Source of the DNA: Actinomycetes bacterium
GTDB taxonomy: Bacteria; Actinomycetota; Acidimicrobiia; Acidimicrobiales; Palsa-688
DNA length: 32,602 nucleotides
Direction: 5' to 3'
NCBI GenBank assembly: GCA_021809885.1
Contig: JAJZJY010000005.1
Coordinates: 1 to 32,602, forward strand
The notes below the pieces were generated by a model, which saw only the letters and a list, made by a program, of their open reading frames with translations, did not search any database and was not told the DNA's origin. The position numbers and the translations under genes were made by a program. Shown piece by piece: positions 17,476-27,249 of the stretch (position 1 is the first letter of the stretch; the number at the start of each line of letters is the position of its first letter).

Positions 17476-18648
17476 GTGCGGCATGGAACGGCCCGGAATG
17501 CAGCGGCAGTGATCCCGACCCAAACGGACCGAGTGCGGGCCGAAGGAGCGCTTGACCGAGAGGTCGGGGAGTGCGGTCGACCAGCACGAGGCAGCTGGGT
17601 CGATCTCCGCTGGCGGGTGGGTCCGGTCGTGACTGCATGGGTCATCGCGGTGGTCTGGGTCGCGATCAGCATCGGCTTGTTCCCTCACTATCTGTCCTAC
17701 GCGTCGCGGTCGACCCTCACCCCGCTCATCGGGGTCTTGATCATCGCCGCCATCGGCCAGTCGTTCGTGATCGGTACGGGCGGTATCGACTTGAGCCCGG
17801 GTTCCGTGATCACCCTGTCGGGCCTGGCAGTCGGATTCATCGGGAACGGGCCAGGTGGTTCCCTGTGGCTCGGTCTGGTCGTCGCAATCCTGATCGGCGT
17901 CGGAGCGGGGGCGCTCAACGGTGTGCTGGTCGAGGTCCTGGGGCTGGACTCGATGGTGGCGACCCTCGCCACCTACGAGGGCATGCTCGGTCTGGCCACC
18001 GTGTGGACCAACTCTGCCGAAGGCACACCCAGCCCACAGGCGTGGAGCAACTTCCTCCTTCACAATTGGGACGGGTTCAGCATCGTGCTGGGCATGGCCG
18101 TCCTCCTCATGTTCGTTGTCGCGATGGTGATCGCCCACACGACCCCGGGGAGGCACCTGACAGCGGCGAGCGTCAGCTCCGTCGCCAGCTACTTCCAGGG
18201 CATTCACTACCGGCGGTACCGGTTCAGTGCCTACGTGTTCGGTGGTGTCGTCTATGCGTTCGCCGGGATCTGCCTCGTCGGCGTGGTGAGGACGCCGACG
18301 ACGGACATGGGGACCGTCTACCAGTTCGGGACCATCGTCGCTGTGATCCTGGGGGGAGCGTCACTGACTGGCGGCCGGCTCCATCCAGGCGCCACCGTTG
18401 CCGGGGCCGCATTCCTCATTGTCGTGGAGCAGGACATCTTAGCGTTCGGGTTGTCGACCGGCTTCCAGAACATCATCGAGGGCGTGATCATCGTGGGTGC
18501 GGTCGTGGCCATGGTGGGCGGCAGCGACAGCCCGATTCGACGATGGCGGACAAAGCGGTCACGTAGGGTCGGCGAGACAGACGGCGACGGCCGCGGGCTC
18601 CGCGCAGAGCATGGCCAGCTAGAGGGTAGCGAAGCACAGATCCAGTGA
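17476..18648 (+). CDS. ABC transporter permease, RbsC-like (sugar-type family)
   Basis: Multiple TM segments; GTGGIDLSPGSVITLSGLAVGFI, LNGVLVEVLGLDSMVATLATYEGMLGL, VILGGASLTGGRLHPGATVAGAAFLIVVEQ. Exact start uncertain. Confidence 0.88.
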   Translation: MRHGTARNAAAVIPTQTDRVRAEGALDREVGECGRPARGSWVDLRWRVGPVVTAWVIAVVWVAISIGLFPHYLSYASRSTLTPLIGVLIIAAIGQSFVIGTGGIDLSPGSVITLSGLAVGFIGNGPGGSLWLGLVVAILIGVGAGALNGVLVEVLGLDSMVATLATYEGMLGLATVWTNSAEGTPSPQAWSNFLLHNWDGFSIVLGMAVLLMFVVAMVIAHTTPGRHLTAASVSSVASYFQGIHYRRYRFSAYVFGGVVYAFAGICLVGVVRTPTTDMGTVYQFGTIVAVILGGASLTGGRLHPGATVAGAAFLIVVEQDILAFGLSTGFQNIIEGVIIVGAVVAMVGGSDSPIRRWRTKRSRRVGETDGDGRGLRAEHGQLEGSEAQIQ

Positions 18649-18671
18649 AGCGAGGAAAGGGATACGGTACC

Positions 18672-19997
18672 ATGGAGCAACCAAGTCAGCGACAGCCTCG
18701 GCGCGTGGCGCGCCGCATCTGGTGGCGGCCCATCGCCGTGTTGGCCGCGGCAGGAACACTGGTGGCGGCATGTGGGTCGACCAGTTCGTCATCGTCGGCC
18801 GTCAGGGCCAGCGGGTCGTCCAACGTGCTGTCCGGCGCGCCGAAGGCGACGGCGGCCGAGCAGTCTGCCATCCTGAAGCAGATCTACTGGGGAGGCCCCG
18901 TTCCCCCGGGCCTGTCGAAATACGTGGTCAACGGGATGGACCGACTGGCGGCAACAAAGTGGACGAGTGCGAAGGAGGCGCTGGCCGAACACTGTTTCAC
19001 GGCTGGGTCCTGCACAGTCGGTTCGGGCAAGGACACACTTGGCATCCTTTCCGCGGTCCCCCCGGACGGGTGGGTGGACATGGTCGAGATGTCGACGATC
19101 CTCGAGGCGTTGACGTACCCGCAGATCGGCAAGATCATCATCGACACCAACAATGCCGACATCAGCACGACGACGTCGCAGATTCACGCCATGATCTCTC
19201 AAGGGGTCACAGGCATCGTGTCGTTCGACGTGTTCGGTACTGCGGCGAAGGCCACGTATCAGGCGGCGACGTCCGCCGGGATCCCTGTCGTCCTCTACCA
19301 AGACATCATGGGCCCGTCGGGCAAAGGGGTCGTCGCATCGCAGGTGGCCGTCAGCTACTGCCAGCTTGGGCAGGCGCTCGCCCAGGGGGCTGCGAAGGCG
19401 CTCGGGAGCAAGGGCGGCAACGTGGCGCTCTACACTGGTGTCGCCGGTAACGCCCAAGCGTACGGATTCGGCGGCACCTCTCCCTTGGAGCGTGGTTGGC
19501 TCTCGTGTGCCAAGCAGTGGTTCGCACAGCACCAGCCGAACATTCACGCCGTGGACACGTCCCTCACCGATTGGACCGAGGGTGGTAACGTTTCGGCGAC
19601 CAGTGCCCTCATCTCCAGTGGCAAGAAGGTGAACGCCATCCTCTACGACGACGCCACCTTCACGACTGTCATCTCGACGTACCAGAATGCGCACCTGCCG
19701 GTTCCGGCCCTGATCGGATGGGGCCAAGAGAACGACGACGTCCAAGCCTGGATCGGGGCCAACAAGTCGTTCCCAATGGACTTCTCGAGTTACTACGGTG
19801 CGGTGGACGCCCCGGTGGCCGTGTCCGTGTTGATGGACAAGATTGGTGGCCAGTCCGTCCCGAACGAGGTGAACTTCCCGGTGGTCGAATACCCAGTAGC
19901 CGCGAATCTGTACAACTCAGCGTTAGCACCGCACACCCGGGTTCCGACAATCCCGGGGATGCCCTCTGCCGTCGTGAACTGGGTCTTCAGGCACTAG
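18672..19997 (+). CDS. ABC transporter substrate-binding lipoprotein (periplasmic-binding-protein-like, RbsB/Peripla_BP_4 type)
   Basis: Lipobox LVAAC after a basic, hydrophobic signal (MEQPSQRQPRRVARRIWWRPIAVLAAAGTLVAACGS). Sits between the permease and ATPase genes. RBS gaggaaaggg. Confidence 0.88.
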   Translation: MEQPSQRQPRRVARRIWWRPIAVLAAAGTLVAACGSTSSSSSAVRASGSSNVLSGAPKATAAEQSAILKQIYWGGPVPPGLSKYVVNGMDRLAATKWTSAKEALAEHCFTAGSCTVGSGKDTLGILSAVPPDGWVDMVEMSTILEALTYPQIGKIIIDTNNADISTTTSQIHAMISQGVTGIVSFDVFGTAAKATYQAATSAGIPVVLYQDIMGPSGKGVVASQVAVSYCQLGQALAQGAAKALGSKGGNVALYTGVAGNAQAYGFGGTSPLERGWLSCAKQWFAQHQPNIHAVDTSLTDWTEGGNVSATSALISSGKKVNAILYDDATFTTVISTYQNAHLPVPALIGWGQENDDVQAWIGANKSFPMDFSSYYGAVDAPVAVSVLMDKIGGQSVPNEVNFPVVEYPVAANLYNSALAPHTRVPTIPGMPSAVVNWVFRH

Positions 19998-20122
19998 GGC
20001 CGGAAGGCGAATGAGTCGAGTGCTGGGGTGGAGTGGGTGTCGACCCGGGCGATTACTTCGCCCCAGTGCCGACGGTCATTGCCGTGTGGCAGACGATAAG
20101 CGTGGCGGGGATGGAGAGGAGC

Positions 20123-22771
20123 ATGGTGGTTGACGAGGCAATGGGGGCACTCGACACAGCGTCACGCGCGAGCGGCGCGGCGGAGCCTGCGATGACTCCA
20201 GATGGGACCACAGACCGCCGGGTCGACGATCACCGTTGTGCCCTGGAGCTCAGGGGCGTCACCAAGGTCTTCGGCTCCACTGTGGCGCTTCGCAATGTGA
20301 GCTTGAAGTTCGGGGTTGGTACCGTTCACGGGTTGGTGGGCGAGAACGGCTCGGGCAAGTCCACACTGGTCAAGCTCGTGACCGGACTTCACGGCCCCGA
20401 TGCCGGAGCAATCACCAGCCCGATGCGTGCAGACCGTGTGCCGAGCCGGCGGGTAAGCGTCGGCAGTGTGTTTCAGGATGGCACGTTGATCGATGAGCTC
20501 ACCCTCGAGGAGAACATTCGGCTGATCGCCACGCGAACCGAGGGGGGCGCGCACAAGATTTCTGGGATCCTCAAGGCGCTCCGGTCCTACGGCATTCCCG
20601 TGGCAGGCCGGAGACCCGTGGCTGATCTCTCCAACAGCGTCAGGAGGGTCGCCGAGATCATCGCCGTCGCTTCGCTCGAGACGGATATCCTGCTGTTCGA
20701 CGAGGCGACCTCTGTCCTCGACGAGCGACAGGTCGCGGTCTTCGACGAGATCGTAAGGCTGGCCACCCGGCGCGGTGCGTGCGTCATCATCGTCAGTCAT
20801 CGGCTGCGGGAAGTGCTGGCAACATGTGACGACATCTCGGTGTTACGTGATGGTCAGGTGGTGTGGGCAGGTGCGAGTGACCAGGTGGACGAGCCGAAAC
20901 TCGTCGAGGCCATGGCCGGCCACGAAGTGGCGGCGTTCACCAAAGCATCCCGCGACGCGGCGGGCGACGACAGCGCTACGGCGCTGACGGCACGAGGCCT
21001 GTCCTTGGGTGATGCTGCTTTCGATGTCACCGTCCGGCGAGGAGAGATCGTCGGTATCGGGGGGCCGGCGGGTCACGGCCAGGGGGAACTGCTTCGGACG
21101 CTCGGCGGTGAGCGGTGCCACAGCGGCGCGAGCATGTTGTCCATCAGTGACCGGGTGGTGGGCAGCGTTCCCGAGGCATCGCGGGCCGGGGCTGTCATTG
21201 TCAGCTCGGACAGGCGGAGGGAGTCACTATTTCAGGGACTGTCCATCCGCGAGAATTACGGGCTGAGCCTCGTTGGGCGCATCGCCAGGAGATGGTGGAT
21301 CGTGCGCGCGGTCGAAGAGGCCCGGGTGCGGGCGCACACACGGGAGCACGGTTTGGCGTTCGGATCCATCGAGCAGCCGGCAGAGTCACTGTCGGGTGGG
21401 AACCAGCAGAAGCTGGCTATCGGCCGGGCGTTGGTACGGAGTCCGGCTGTGCTCCTGGTGGAAGCACCGACGGAGGGCGTGGACGTGCGCTCCCGCCTAG
21501 ACATCTACCGTCGGCTCGAGGAGGCAGCTGACAGCGGTGTCGCTGTGGCGTTCACGTCTACCGACGCCTCCGAACTGGCATCGCTGGCCGACCGGGTCTT
21601 GGTTATGGTCGACCGTCGCGTCGTGGCCGAGCTGAGCGGGGACGAGCTGAACGAGACGAACATCGTGCGCGCCTTTGCGAGCGCCATGAAGGAAAGCGGC
21701 GGCGGAGCCGAACGTGACCCTGCGCGCAGAGTGTCCGACGCGGCGAAAGCCGGCGGTCTGGCTGACTGGGTCCGCGCTCGACTGCTGTGGTCGAGGGGGG
21801 TGCACCGGTCGGAATTCGCCACCGTGGCGTTCCTTGCCGCCTTCCTGGTTCTGGTCTGGATTTATGGGACCGCGCAGCATTCGAGTTTCTTGTCGTCGCA
21901 CAATGTCGACGGCGTGTCGCTGGTGGCGGCGCCAATCATCTTCGGAGCGTTCGCCGAGTTCGTGGTGATCATGGTGGGCGAGATCGATATCTCTATTGCT
22001 GGGATGATGGGTCTGGTATTGGTCGTACTGTCTTTTGTCCCCGGGCAATCGTGGCCAGTGCTGCTGGTCCTTGCCCTCCTCATGGGCGTTGCGATGGGGG
22101 TGATCAACGGGCTGATCGTGATCGGGTCCGGAGCGAACGCCGTCATCATCACCATCGCCATGCTGAGCGTCTACGAGGGTATCGGCCTCTATCTTCGACC
22201 GAGCCCAGCAGGGAGCATCGCAACCGGCGCAGTGAGCATCGGAGAAGCCGCTGTTGCGAACATCGTGGTGTGGACCCTCGTGGCCGTGGCCATTGCCATC
22301 GTGGCCGACGTGGCCATCCGACGAAGCAAATGGGGCCTGAAGCTCCGCGCCGTCGGCTTCGACCGGGACCGTGCCCAACGTTTGGGCGTCGTCAGCGTTC
22401 GGGTTCGGCTCGGAGCGTTCGCCCTGAGCGGCGCGTTTGCCGGCTGGGCTGGCTTCCTGCTGGCTGCTCAGACAGGCACGGGAGACGCCACAGTCGGCTC
22501 GTCGTACCTGCTGATCGCCATTGCCGTCCCCGTCATCGGGGGTGCCTCGTTACTAGGCGGCCGAGGCACCATGATCGGGTGTGTTATGGCGGGAGTCATT
22601 CTGGCGAGCATTGAGAGTGTGGTCTCCTTCGCCAACCTGCCGAACGGCTACTACCTGGTGGCTGTTGGCGTGCTGACGCTGTTGGCGTTGGCCATCAGCC
22701 TGACGCGTCGCCGCAGCGGGCGACGAAGGGAGTACGGAGAGGTTCAGGCCAGGACACCAGGGGAGGCCTGA
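20123..22771 (+). CDS. Fused ABC importer: two RbsA/MglA-like nucleotide-binding domains plus RbsC-like permease domain
   Basis: NBD1 GENGSGKST, ILLFDEATSVLDE; NBD2 LSGGNQQKLAIGRALV, LLVEAPTEGVDV; then permease VIMVGEIDISIAGMMGLVLV...VPVIGGASLLGGRGTMIGCVMAGVILASIE. Start 20123 or 20111. Confidence 0.9.
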   Translation: MVVDEAMGALDTASRASGAAEPAMTPDGTTDRRVDDHRCALELRGVTKVFGSTVALRNVSLKFGVGTVHGLVGENGSGKSTLVKLVTGLHGPDAGAITSPMRADRVPSRRVSVGSVFQDGTLIDELTLEENIRLIATRTEGGAHKISGILKALRSYGIPVAGRRPVADLSNSVRRVAEIIAVASLETDILLFDEATSVLDERQVAVFDEIVRLATRRGACVIIVSHRLREVLATCDDISVLRDGQVVWAGASDQVDEPKLVEAMAGHEVAAFTKASRDAAGDDSATALTARGLSLGDAAFDVTVRRGEIVGIGGPAGHGQGELLRTLGGERCHSGASMLSISDRVVGSVPEASRAGAVIVSSDRRRESLFQGLSIRENYGLSLVGRIARRWWIVRAVEEARVRAHTREHGLAFGSIEQPAESLSGGNQQKLAIGRALVRSPAVLLVEAPTEGVDVRSRLDIYRRLEEAADSGVAVAFTSTDASELASLADRVLVMVDRRVVAELSGDELNETNIVRAFASAMKESGGGAERDPARRVSDAAKAGGLADWVRARLLWSRGVHRSEFATVAFLAAFLVLVWIYGTAQHSSFLSSHNVDGVSLVAAPIIFGAFAEFVVIMVGEIDISIAGMMGLVLVVLSFVPGQSWPVLLVLALLMGVAMGVINGLIVIGSGANAVIITIAMLSVYEGIGLYLRPSPAGSIATGAVSIGEAAVANIVVWTLVAVAIAIVADVAIRRSKWGLKLRAVGFDRDRAQRLGVVSVRVRLGAFALSGAFAGWAGFLLAAQTGTGDATVGSSYLLIAIAVPVIGGASLLGGRGTMIGCVMAGVILASIESVVSFANLPNGYYLVAVGVLTLLALAISLTRRRSGRRREYGEVQARTPGEA

Positions 22772-22777
22772 TTACCA

Positions 22778-23590
22778 GTGGAGGCAACGCAAGACAGTCC
22801 TAGGTCGGTGGCACGAGGTGGTCAGCGCAGCGATCGATCAGGGCCGCCGGGGTGGGGCATCTCCGGTGTGGCGGTTGTGACCGGGGCGGCTCGGGGCAAC
22901 GGTGCGGCTATAGCCCGTGGGCTGGGCCAACGGGGGGCGCACGTGATCCTGGCGGATATCGACGTGGATCAGGTGAACGAGCAGGTACGCCTACTGGCCG
23001 AAGAGGGGCTCTATGTGGAATCGGTTGTCGTCGACGTGGGTGACCCGGACTCGGTGGAGGCGCTCGCTGCTGCAGCCGAACCGCACGGGCCGATAGCCGC
23101 TTGGGTGAACAACGCCGGGGTCATCCGGCGTTCAGATCTGTTGGACATAACGGTTGCAGAGTGGGACTACATCCTGGCTGTGAACGCCAGGGCTGCTTTC
23201 CTCGGCACCCAGGCGGCGGCAAGGCGGATGACCGCAGGCGGAGCCATCGTGAACGTGGCCAGCATCTCCTCGCGGGTCGCACTCCCACGGACGGCGCACT
23301 ATGGAGCGGCGAAGGGGGCTGTAGCACTCTTCACACGTCACGCGGCGCTCGAGCTGGCTCCCCGAGGTATCCGGGTGAATGCGGTGGCGCCGGGCACCAT
23401 CGCCACGGCCATGACCGAGGATCGGCTGGCGGACCCGCGCCAGCTTGAGGCGTCTCTCCGGCGCATCCCGCTCGGTCGGGTGGGCGTCCCGGAGGACGTT
23501 GCCGGCCCGGTCGGGTTCCTGTGCAGCGCCGAGGCCGCGTATGTGACCGGGGCAATCCTCTACGTTGACGGTGGATACACGGCCACCTAG
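22778..23590 (+). CDS. Short-chain dehydrogenase/reductase
   Basis: VVTGAARGNGAAIARGL, NNAGVIRRSD, NVASISSRVALPRTAHYGAAKGAV, DGGYTAT. Confidence 0.9.
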   Translation: MEATQDSPRSVARGGQRSDRSGPPGWGISGVAVVTGAARGNGAAIARGLGQRGAHVILADIDVDQVNEQVRLLAEEGLYVESVVVDVGDPDSVEALAAAAEPHGPIAAWVNNAGVIRRSDLLDITVAEWDYILAVNARAAFLGTQAAARRMTAGGAIVNVASISSRVALPRTAHYGAAKGAVALFTRHAALELAPRGIRVNAVAPGTIATAMTEDRLADPRQLEASLRRIPLGRVGVPEDVAGPVGFLCSAEAAYVTGAILYVDGGYTAT

Positions 23591-23783
23591 CCCGATATTG
23601 CTCCCATGCGATCCTCGGGTACCGGCGCTGCGGTCCGAATAGTCGCCGGATGTACGGGGGGTCGAGCTCCGGACAGGTTCGCCGTCCTGCCGTCGTCCAG
23701 CGGCTGAGGCCACGGCGTTGGGCAAGAGGTAGGGAGTTCGCAGCCGGGATGGGCAGGAGCCAGGATGGAGATGAGGTTGAGCG

Positions 23784-24557
23784 GTGAATGAAACGGATGG
23801 CGCTGAGGGCATGGTCGTCGAGGCCAGGGGATACGTTCGACTCCTGCGCTTGGCACGACCGGAAAAACTGAACGCCCTCGACCGAGCCACGAGCATCCGG
23901 TGCAGAGACTTCTTCCGCTCCGCGGCCGAAGACCCCGACGTGCGGGTCGTCATCATGACCGGATCCGGCGACCGAGCGTTCTGCGCCGGCTTCGACCTGT
24001 CCACTGTGGAGTCCGGGGCGTTCGACCAGTGGGACGTGTCCGTCGGCGGATTGGCAAAAGATGTCCTGTTTCCGAAGCCGGTGATCTGCGCCATCAACGG
24101 ATTGGCATACGGTGGCGGGTTCGAGCTCGTCTTGGCATCGGACCTGCGGGTTGCTGTGCCGTCGGCCAGCTTCGCGCTCCCAGAGGTGCGCCATGGGCTG
24201 ATCGCCGGCGGTGGAGGGACTGTTCGGCTCCCAGACCAGATACCCTGGGCGGTGGCCTCCGAGATGCTCCTGCGTTCCAGAGTCCTACATGCCGACGAAG
24301 CCATGGCTTTTGGCCTCGTGAACGCGGTGGTCGCTCCGCCAGAGCTGATGGACACCGCCTGGGCCTGGGCCGAGGAGCTCGCGGAGCGGTCCCCGCAGGC
24401 GCTCCGGTACACGAAGGAATCGATGTGGCGGAGCCGGGGCATGGACGTCATCAACGCGCTCGAGCTCGAGGAGCGGTACTCGGCGCTGGTTCAGCACAGC
24501 GACGAGGCCAAACGCGGTGTGGAGGCCTTCGTCAAGCGTCGGCGGTACCGGGCGTGA
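23784..24557 (+). CDS. Enoyl-CoA hydratase/isomerase family protein
   Basis: RPEKLNALDRAT, GSGDRAFCAGFDLS, NGLAYGGGFELVLASDLRVAVPSASFALPEVRHGLIAGGGG. Confidence 0.9.
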   Translation: MNETDGAEGMVVEARGYVRLLRLARPEKLNALDRATSIRCRDFFRSAAEDPDVRVVIMTGSGDRAFCAGFDLSTVESGAFDQWDVSVGGLAKDVLFPKPVICAINGLAYGGGFELVLASDLRVAVPSASFALPEVRHGLIAGGGGTVRLPDQIPWAVASEMLLRSRVLHADEAMAFGLVNAVVAPPELMDTAWAWAEELAERSPQALRYTKESMWRSRGMDVINALELEERYSALVQHSDEAKRGVEAFVKRRRYRA

Positions 24558-24725
24558 TGGAGGGATCGAATGGCCACCCCGACTGGGACGTATGTGACAA
24601 CTCGAATCGACAGGCAGTGACGGGCCTGGCATGGGATCGGCAAACAAATGGGTCGATGTGACGATGATGGGGCGGTGGGGTGAACGGGTGGAAGGGTGAT
24701 GAGGAGCGTGAAGAGTGGAGAACGG

Positions 24726-26306
24726 ATGAGCAAGATCGTGAGTGCATCGGACGCCGTCTCGGTCGTGGAGGACGGCAACACCGTCCTCGTGGTCGGTGCC
24801 GGCGGCGGCCTGCTCGAACCGGACGCGCTCCTTCGAGCCCTTGGTCAGCGGTACGTGGAGACAGGTCACCCGCGGGATTTGACCATCGTCTATGCCGCCG
24901 GGCTTGGTGACTGGAAGACCGCACGTGGTCTGGCCCCGATCGCCCAGCGCGGGATGGTCAAGCGCGTCATCGGCGGACATTGGGGTGATTGCCCACCCCT
25001 GGCCCAGATGGCTGCCGACGAGGAGATCGAGGCCTACAACATCTCGCTTGGCGTGCTGAACCTCCTTCACCGCGAGATCGCTGGTGGCAGGCCCGGTCTG
25101 ATCACCGACATCGGCATCGGCACCTTCGTCGACCCGAGGATCGAAGGTGGACGGATGAACCAGAGCGCGAAGGACGACCTCGTGGAGGTGATCGAGATCG
25201 CCGGTCGGGAGTACCTCTTCTACAAGGCCTACCAGGTGGACGTGGCCCTGGTACGCGGGTGGAGCGCCGATGGTGACGGCTACACCAGCCTGGTCGGGGA
25301 GACGATGTGGTTGGACACGCTGGCCGCTGCCATGGCGGCACACGCCTGCGGTGGCAAGACCATCGTCCAGGTGAAGAACGTGGTGGACCCGACGGAGCTG
25401 AACCCCTGGGAGGTGAAGGTTCCCGGTGTCCTGGTGGACGCGGTCGTCCACCACCCGGGCCAGTGGCAGAGTTACGAAAGCGAGTTCGACCCTGTGTACG
25501 CCGGCCGCAAGCGGGTTGCGCTCGCCGATCGGGCACCGGCTCCGCTTGACGCCCGGACGGTGATCGGTCGCCGAGCAGCGTTGTTGCTGCGTCCCGGGGC
25601 GGTGGTCAACCTTGGTGTCGGGGTCCCCGACCGGGTCGGCAGCGTGATTGCCGAGGAGGGTTTGGAGGAGGAGGTGACCCTGACCACCGAGCACGGAGTG
25701 GTAGGCGGCGTGTCGGCTACCGGTGTCATCTTCGGGGCGTCGTCGAACTTCCGGGCGCTGATCGACGGTCCTGATATGATCAACCTCTACCACGGCGGAT
25801 GCCTCGACTACTCGTTCCTCGGCTTCGCCGAGATGGATCAGGCCGGACATGTGAACGCCAGCAAGTTCAATGGCATCATCATGGGATCGGGCGGGTTCGT
25901 GGACATCGCGCAATCGGCGCGCATCCTGGTTCTTTGTGGAACGTTCACCGCCTCCGGGCTCGACGTCCGTGTCGAGGACGGGCAGCTCGACATCCGGCGC
26001 GAGGGGAAGATCCGGAAGTTCGTTGAACGCGTGGAGCAGATCACCGTGAGCGGCCGGGACCTGCTGGCGCGAGGACACAAGGTCTACCTGGTCACGGAGC
26101 GGGCGTTGTTCGAGCTCCGGAACGGAGGCTTGGCGCTGTTGGAGGTCGCGCCGGGTGTCGACGTGGAGCGTCACGTCATCGGCCAGATGGGGTTCGCAGC
26201 ACTGGTAGGCGATCAGGTCGGCATTATGGAGCCAGCGATCTTCGACCGGACGCCGATGGGGCTGGCGAAGCACTGGGCGAAGAACGTGGCGCCGCTGAAA
26301 GACTGA
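24726..26306 (+). CDS. Acetate/propionate CoA-transferase (YdiF/Pct-type, fused alpha-beta class I CoA-transferase)
   Basis: GGHWGDCPPLAQMAADEEIEAYNISLGVLNLLHREIAGGRPGLITDIGIGTFVDPR...; LTTEHGVVGGVSATGVIFGASSN (catalytic Glu region); GVGVPDRVG. Confidence 0.9.
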   Translation: MSKIVSASDAVSVVEDGNTVLVVGAGGGLLEPDALLRALGQRYVETGHPRDLTIVYAAGLGDWKTARGLAPIAQRGMVKRVIGGHWGDCPPLAQMAADEEIEAYNISLGVLNLLHREIAGGRPGLITDIGIGTFVDPRIEGGRMNQSAKDDLVEVIEIAGREYLFYKAYQVDVALVRGWSADGDGYTSLVGETMWLDTLAAAMAAHACGGKTIVQVKNVVDPTELNPWEVKVPGVLVDAVVHHPGQWQSYESEFDPVYAGRKRVALADRAPAPLDARTVIGRRAALLLRPGAVVNLGVGVPDRVGSVIAEEGLEEEVTLTTEHGVVGGVSATGVIFGASSNFRALIDGPDMINLYHGGCLDYSFLGFAEMDQAGHVNASKFNGIIMGSGGFVDIAQSARILVLCGTFTASGLDVRVEDGQLDIRREGKIRKFVERVEQITVSGRDLLARGHKVYLVTERALFELRNGGLALLEVAPGVDVERHVIGQMGFAALVGDQVGIMEPAIFDRTPMGLAKHWAKNVAPLKD

Positions 26307-26426
26307 GAGCTTCGGCGTCAGGATCGGTCGCTCGAGACGGCGGCCCTTCACTGCAATGGGCGCACTGGCATACACGCGGTTCCCGTGGAACGGGACCCGC
26401 TTCAGAACGAGGAGGAACAGAGGAAG

Positions 26427-27200
26427 ATGGGAGATGCACGCAGGGCGCTCGTGACCGGTGGCGCCGGTGGCATCGGGCGGATGATCGTGAAGCGGCTGGC
26501 AGCCAGCGGCTACCACGTGTCCGTGGTCGACATCGCCGGTGCGGAAGGTGAGAAGCTCACGGCTGAGAGCGGTGCGGTCCGGTACACGCAGGGCGACGTC
26601 ACCGATCCGAAGGCAGTGCGAGAGGCGATCGAGGATGCACGTGAGGGCCGCACACTGCACGCGGTCGTAAACTGCTCGGGCATCTCGCCCAAGAGGGACG
26701 GGAGGAACCCGCTGCTGACCGAGATCGATCTGGCCGAGTGGGAACGGGTCATGGCCGTGAACCTGACTGCTCCCTTTCTGGTGATCCAGCAGGCGGCGCC
26801 GCACCTCGAGGACGGAGTGAGCTCGATCGTGAACATCGTGTCGATCATGGCCAAGCTTGGTTCGGCAGGCCCGGCAGGGGTGGCGTACGGGCCCTTCTCG
26901 CCCTCGGGCGCGCACTACTCGGCGTCGAAGGCTGGCCTGAAGAACCTGACCGCCTCAGCGGCGAGAGAGCTCGCTCCGCGAGGTATCCGGTGCAACGCGG
27001 TGGCGCCGGGGTTCGTGGCCACCGGCATGGCGGCCGCGACGTCGGGGAAGCTCGAGGCGACTACGGTGGCCCAGGTCCCCCTCGGGCGGGCGGCGACCGC
27101 GGACGACGTGGCTGCCGCAGTTTGGTTCCTGGTTTCCGATGAAGCGCAGTACATCACCGGCGAGACGATCGACGTCGACGGGGGGTGGTGTCCCGACTGA
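26427..27200 (+). CDS. Short-chain dehydrogenase/reductase
   Basis: LVTGGAGGIGRMIV, NCSGISPK, AHYSASKAGLKN, APGFVATGMA, DVDGGW. Confidence 0.9.
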   Translation: MGDARRALVTGGAGGIGRMIVKRLAASGYHVSVVDIAGAEGEKLTAESGAVRYTQGDVTDPKAVREAIEDAREGRTLHAVVNCSGISPKRDGRNPLLTEIDLAEWERVMAVNLTAPFLVIQQAAPHLEDGVSSIVNIVSIMAKLGSAGPAGVAYGPFSPSGAHYSASKAGLKNLTASAARELAPRGIRCNAVAPGFVATGMAAATSGKLEATTVAQVPLGRAATADDVAAAVWFLVSDEAQYITGETIDVDGGWCPD

Positions 27201-27249
27201 AAGCCGTGGCGCGCGGCCGGATCGGTGCCGGTGGCTGGCTCGGCGACGT

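Noticed and set aside
24285-26915. 876-aa - strand ORF antisense to the crotonase and CoA-transferase genes
   Set aside because: High-GC shadow ORF: Arg/His/Pro/Asp-rich with no recognisable domain, opposite well-supported + strand genes. The same applies to most other long antisense ORFs in the track.
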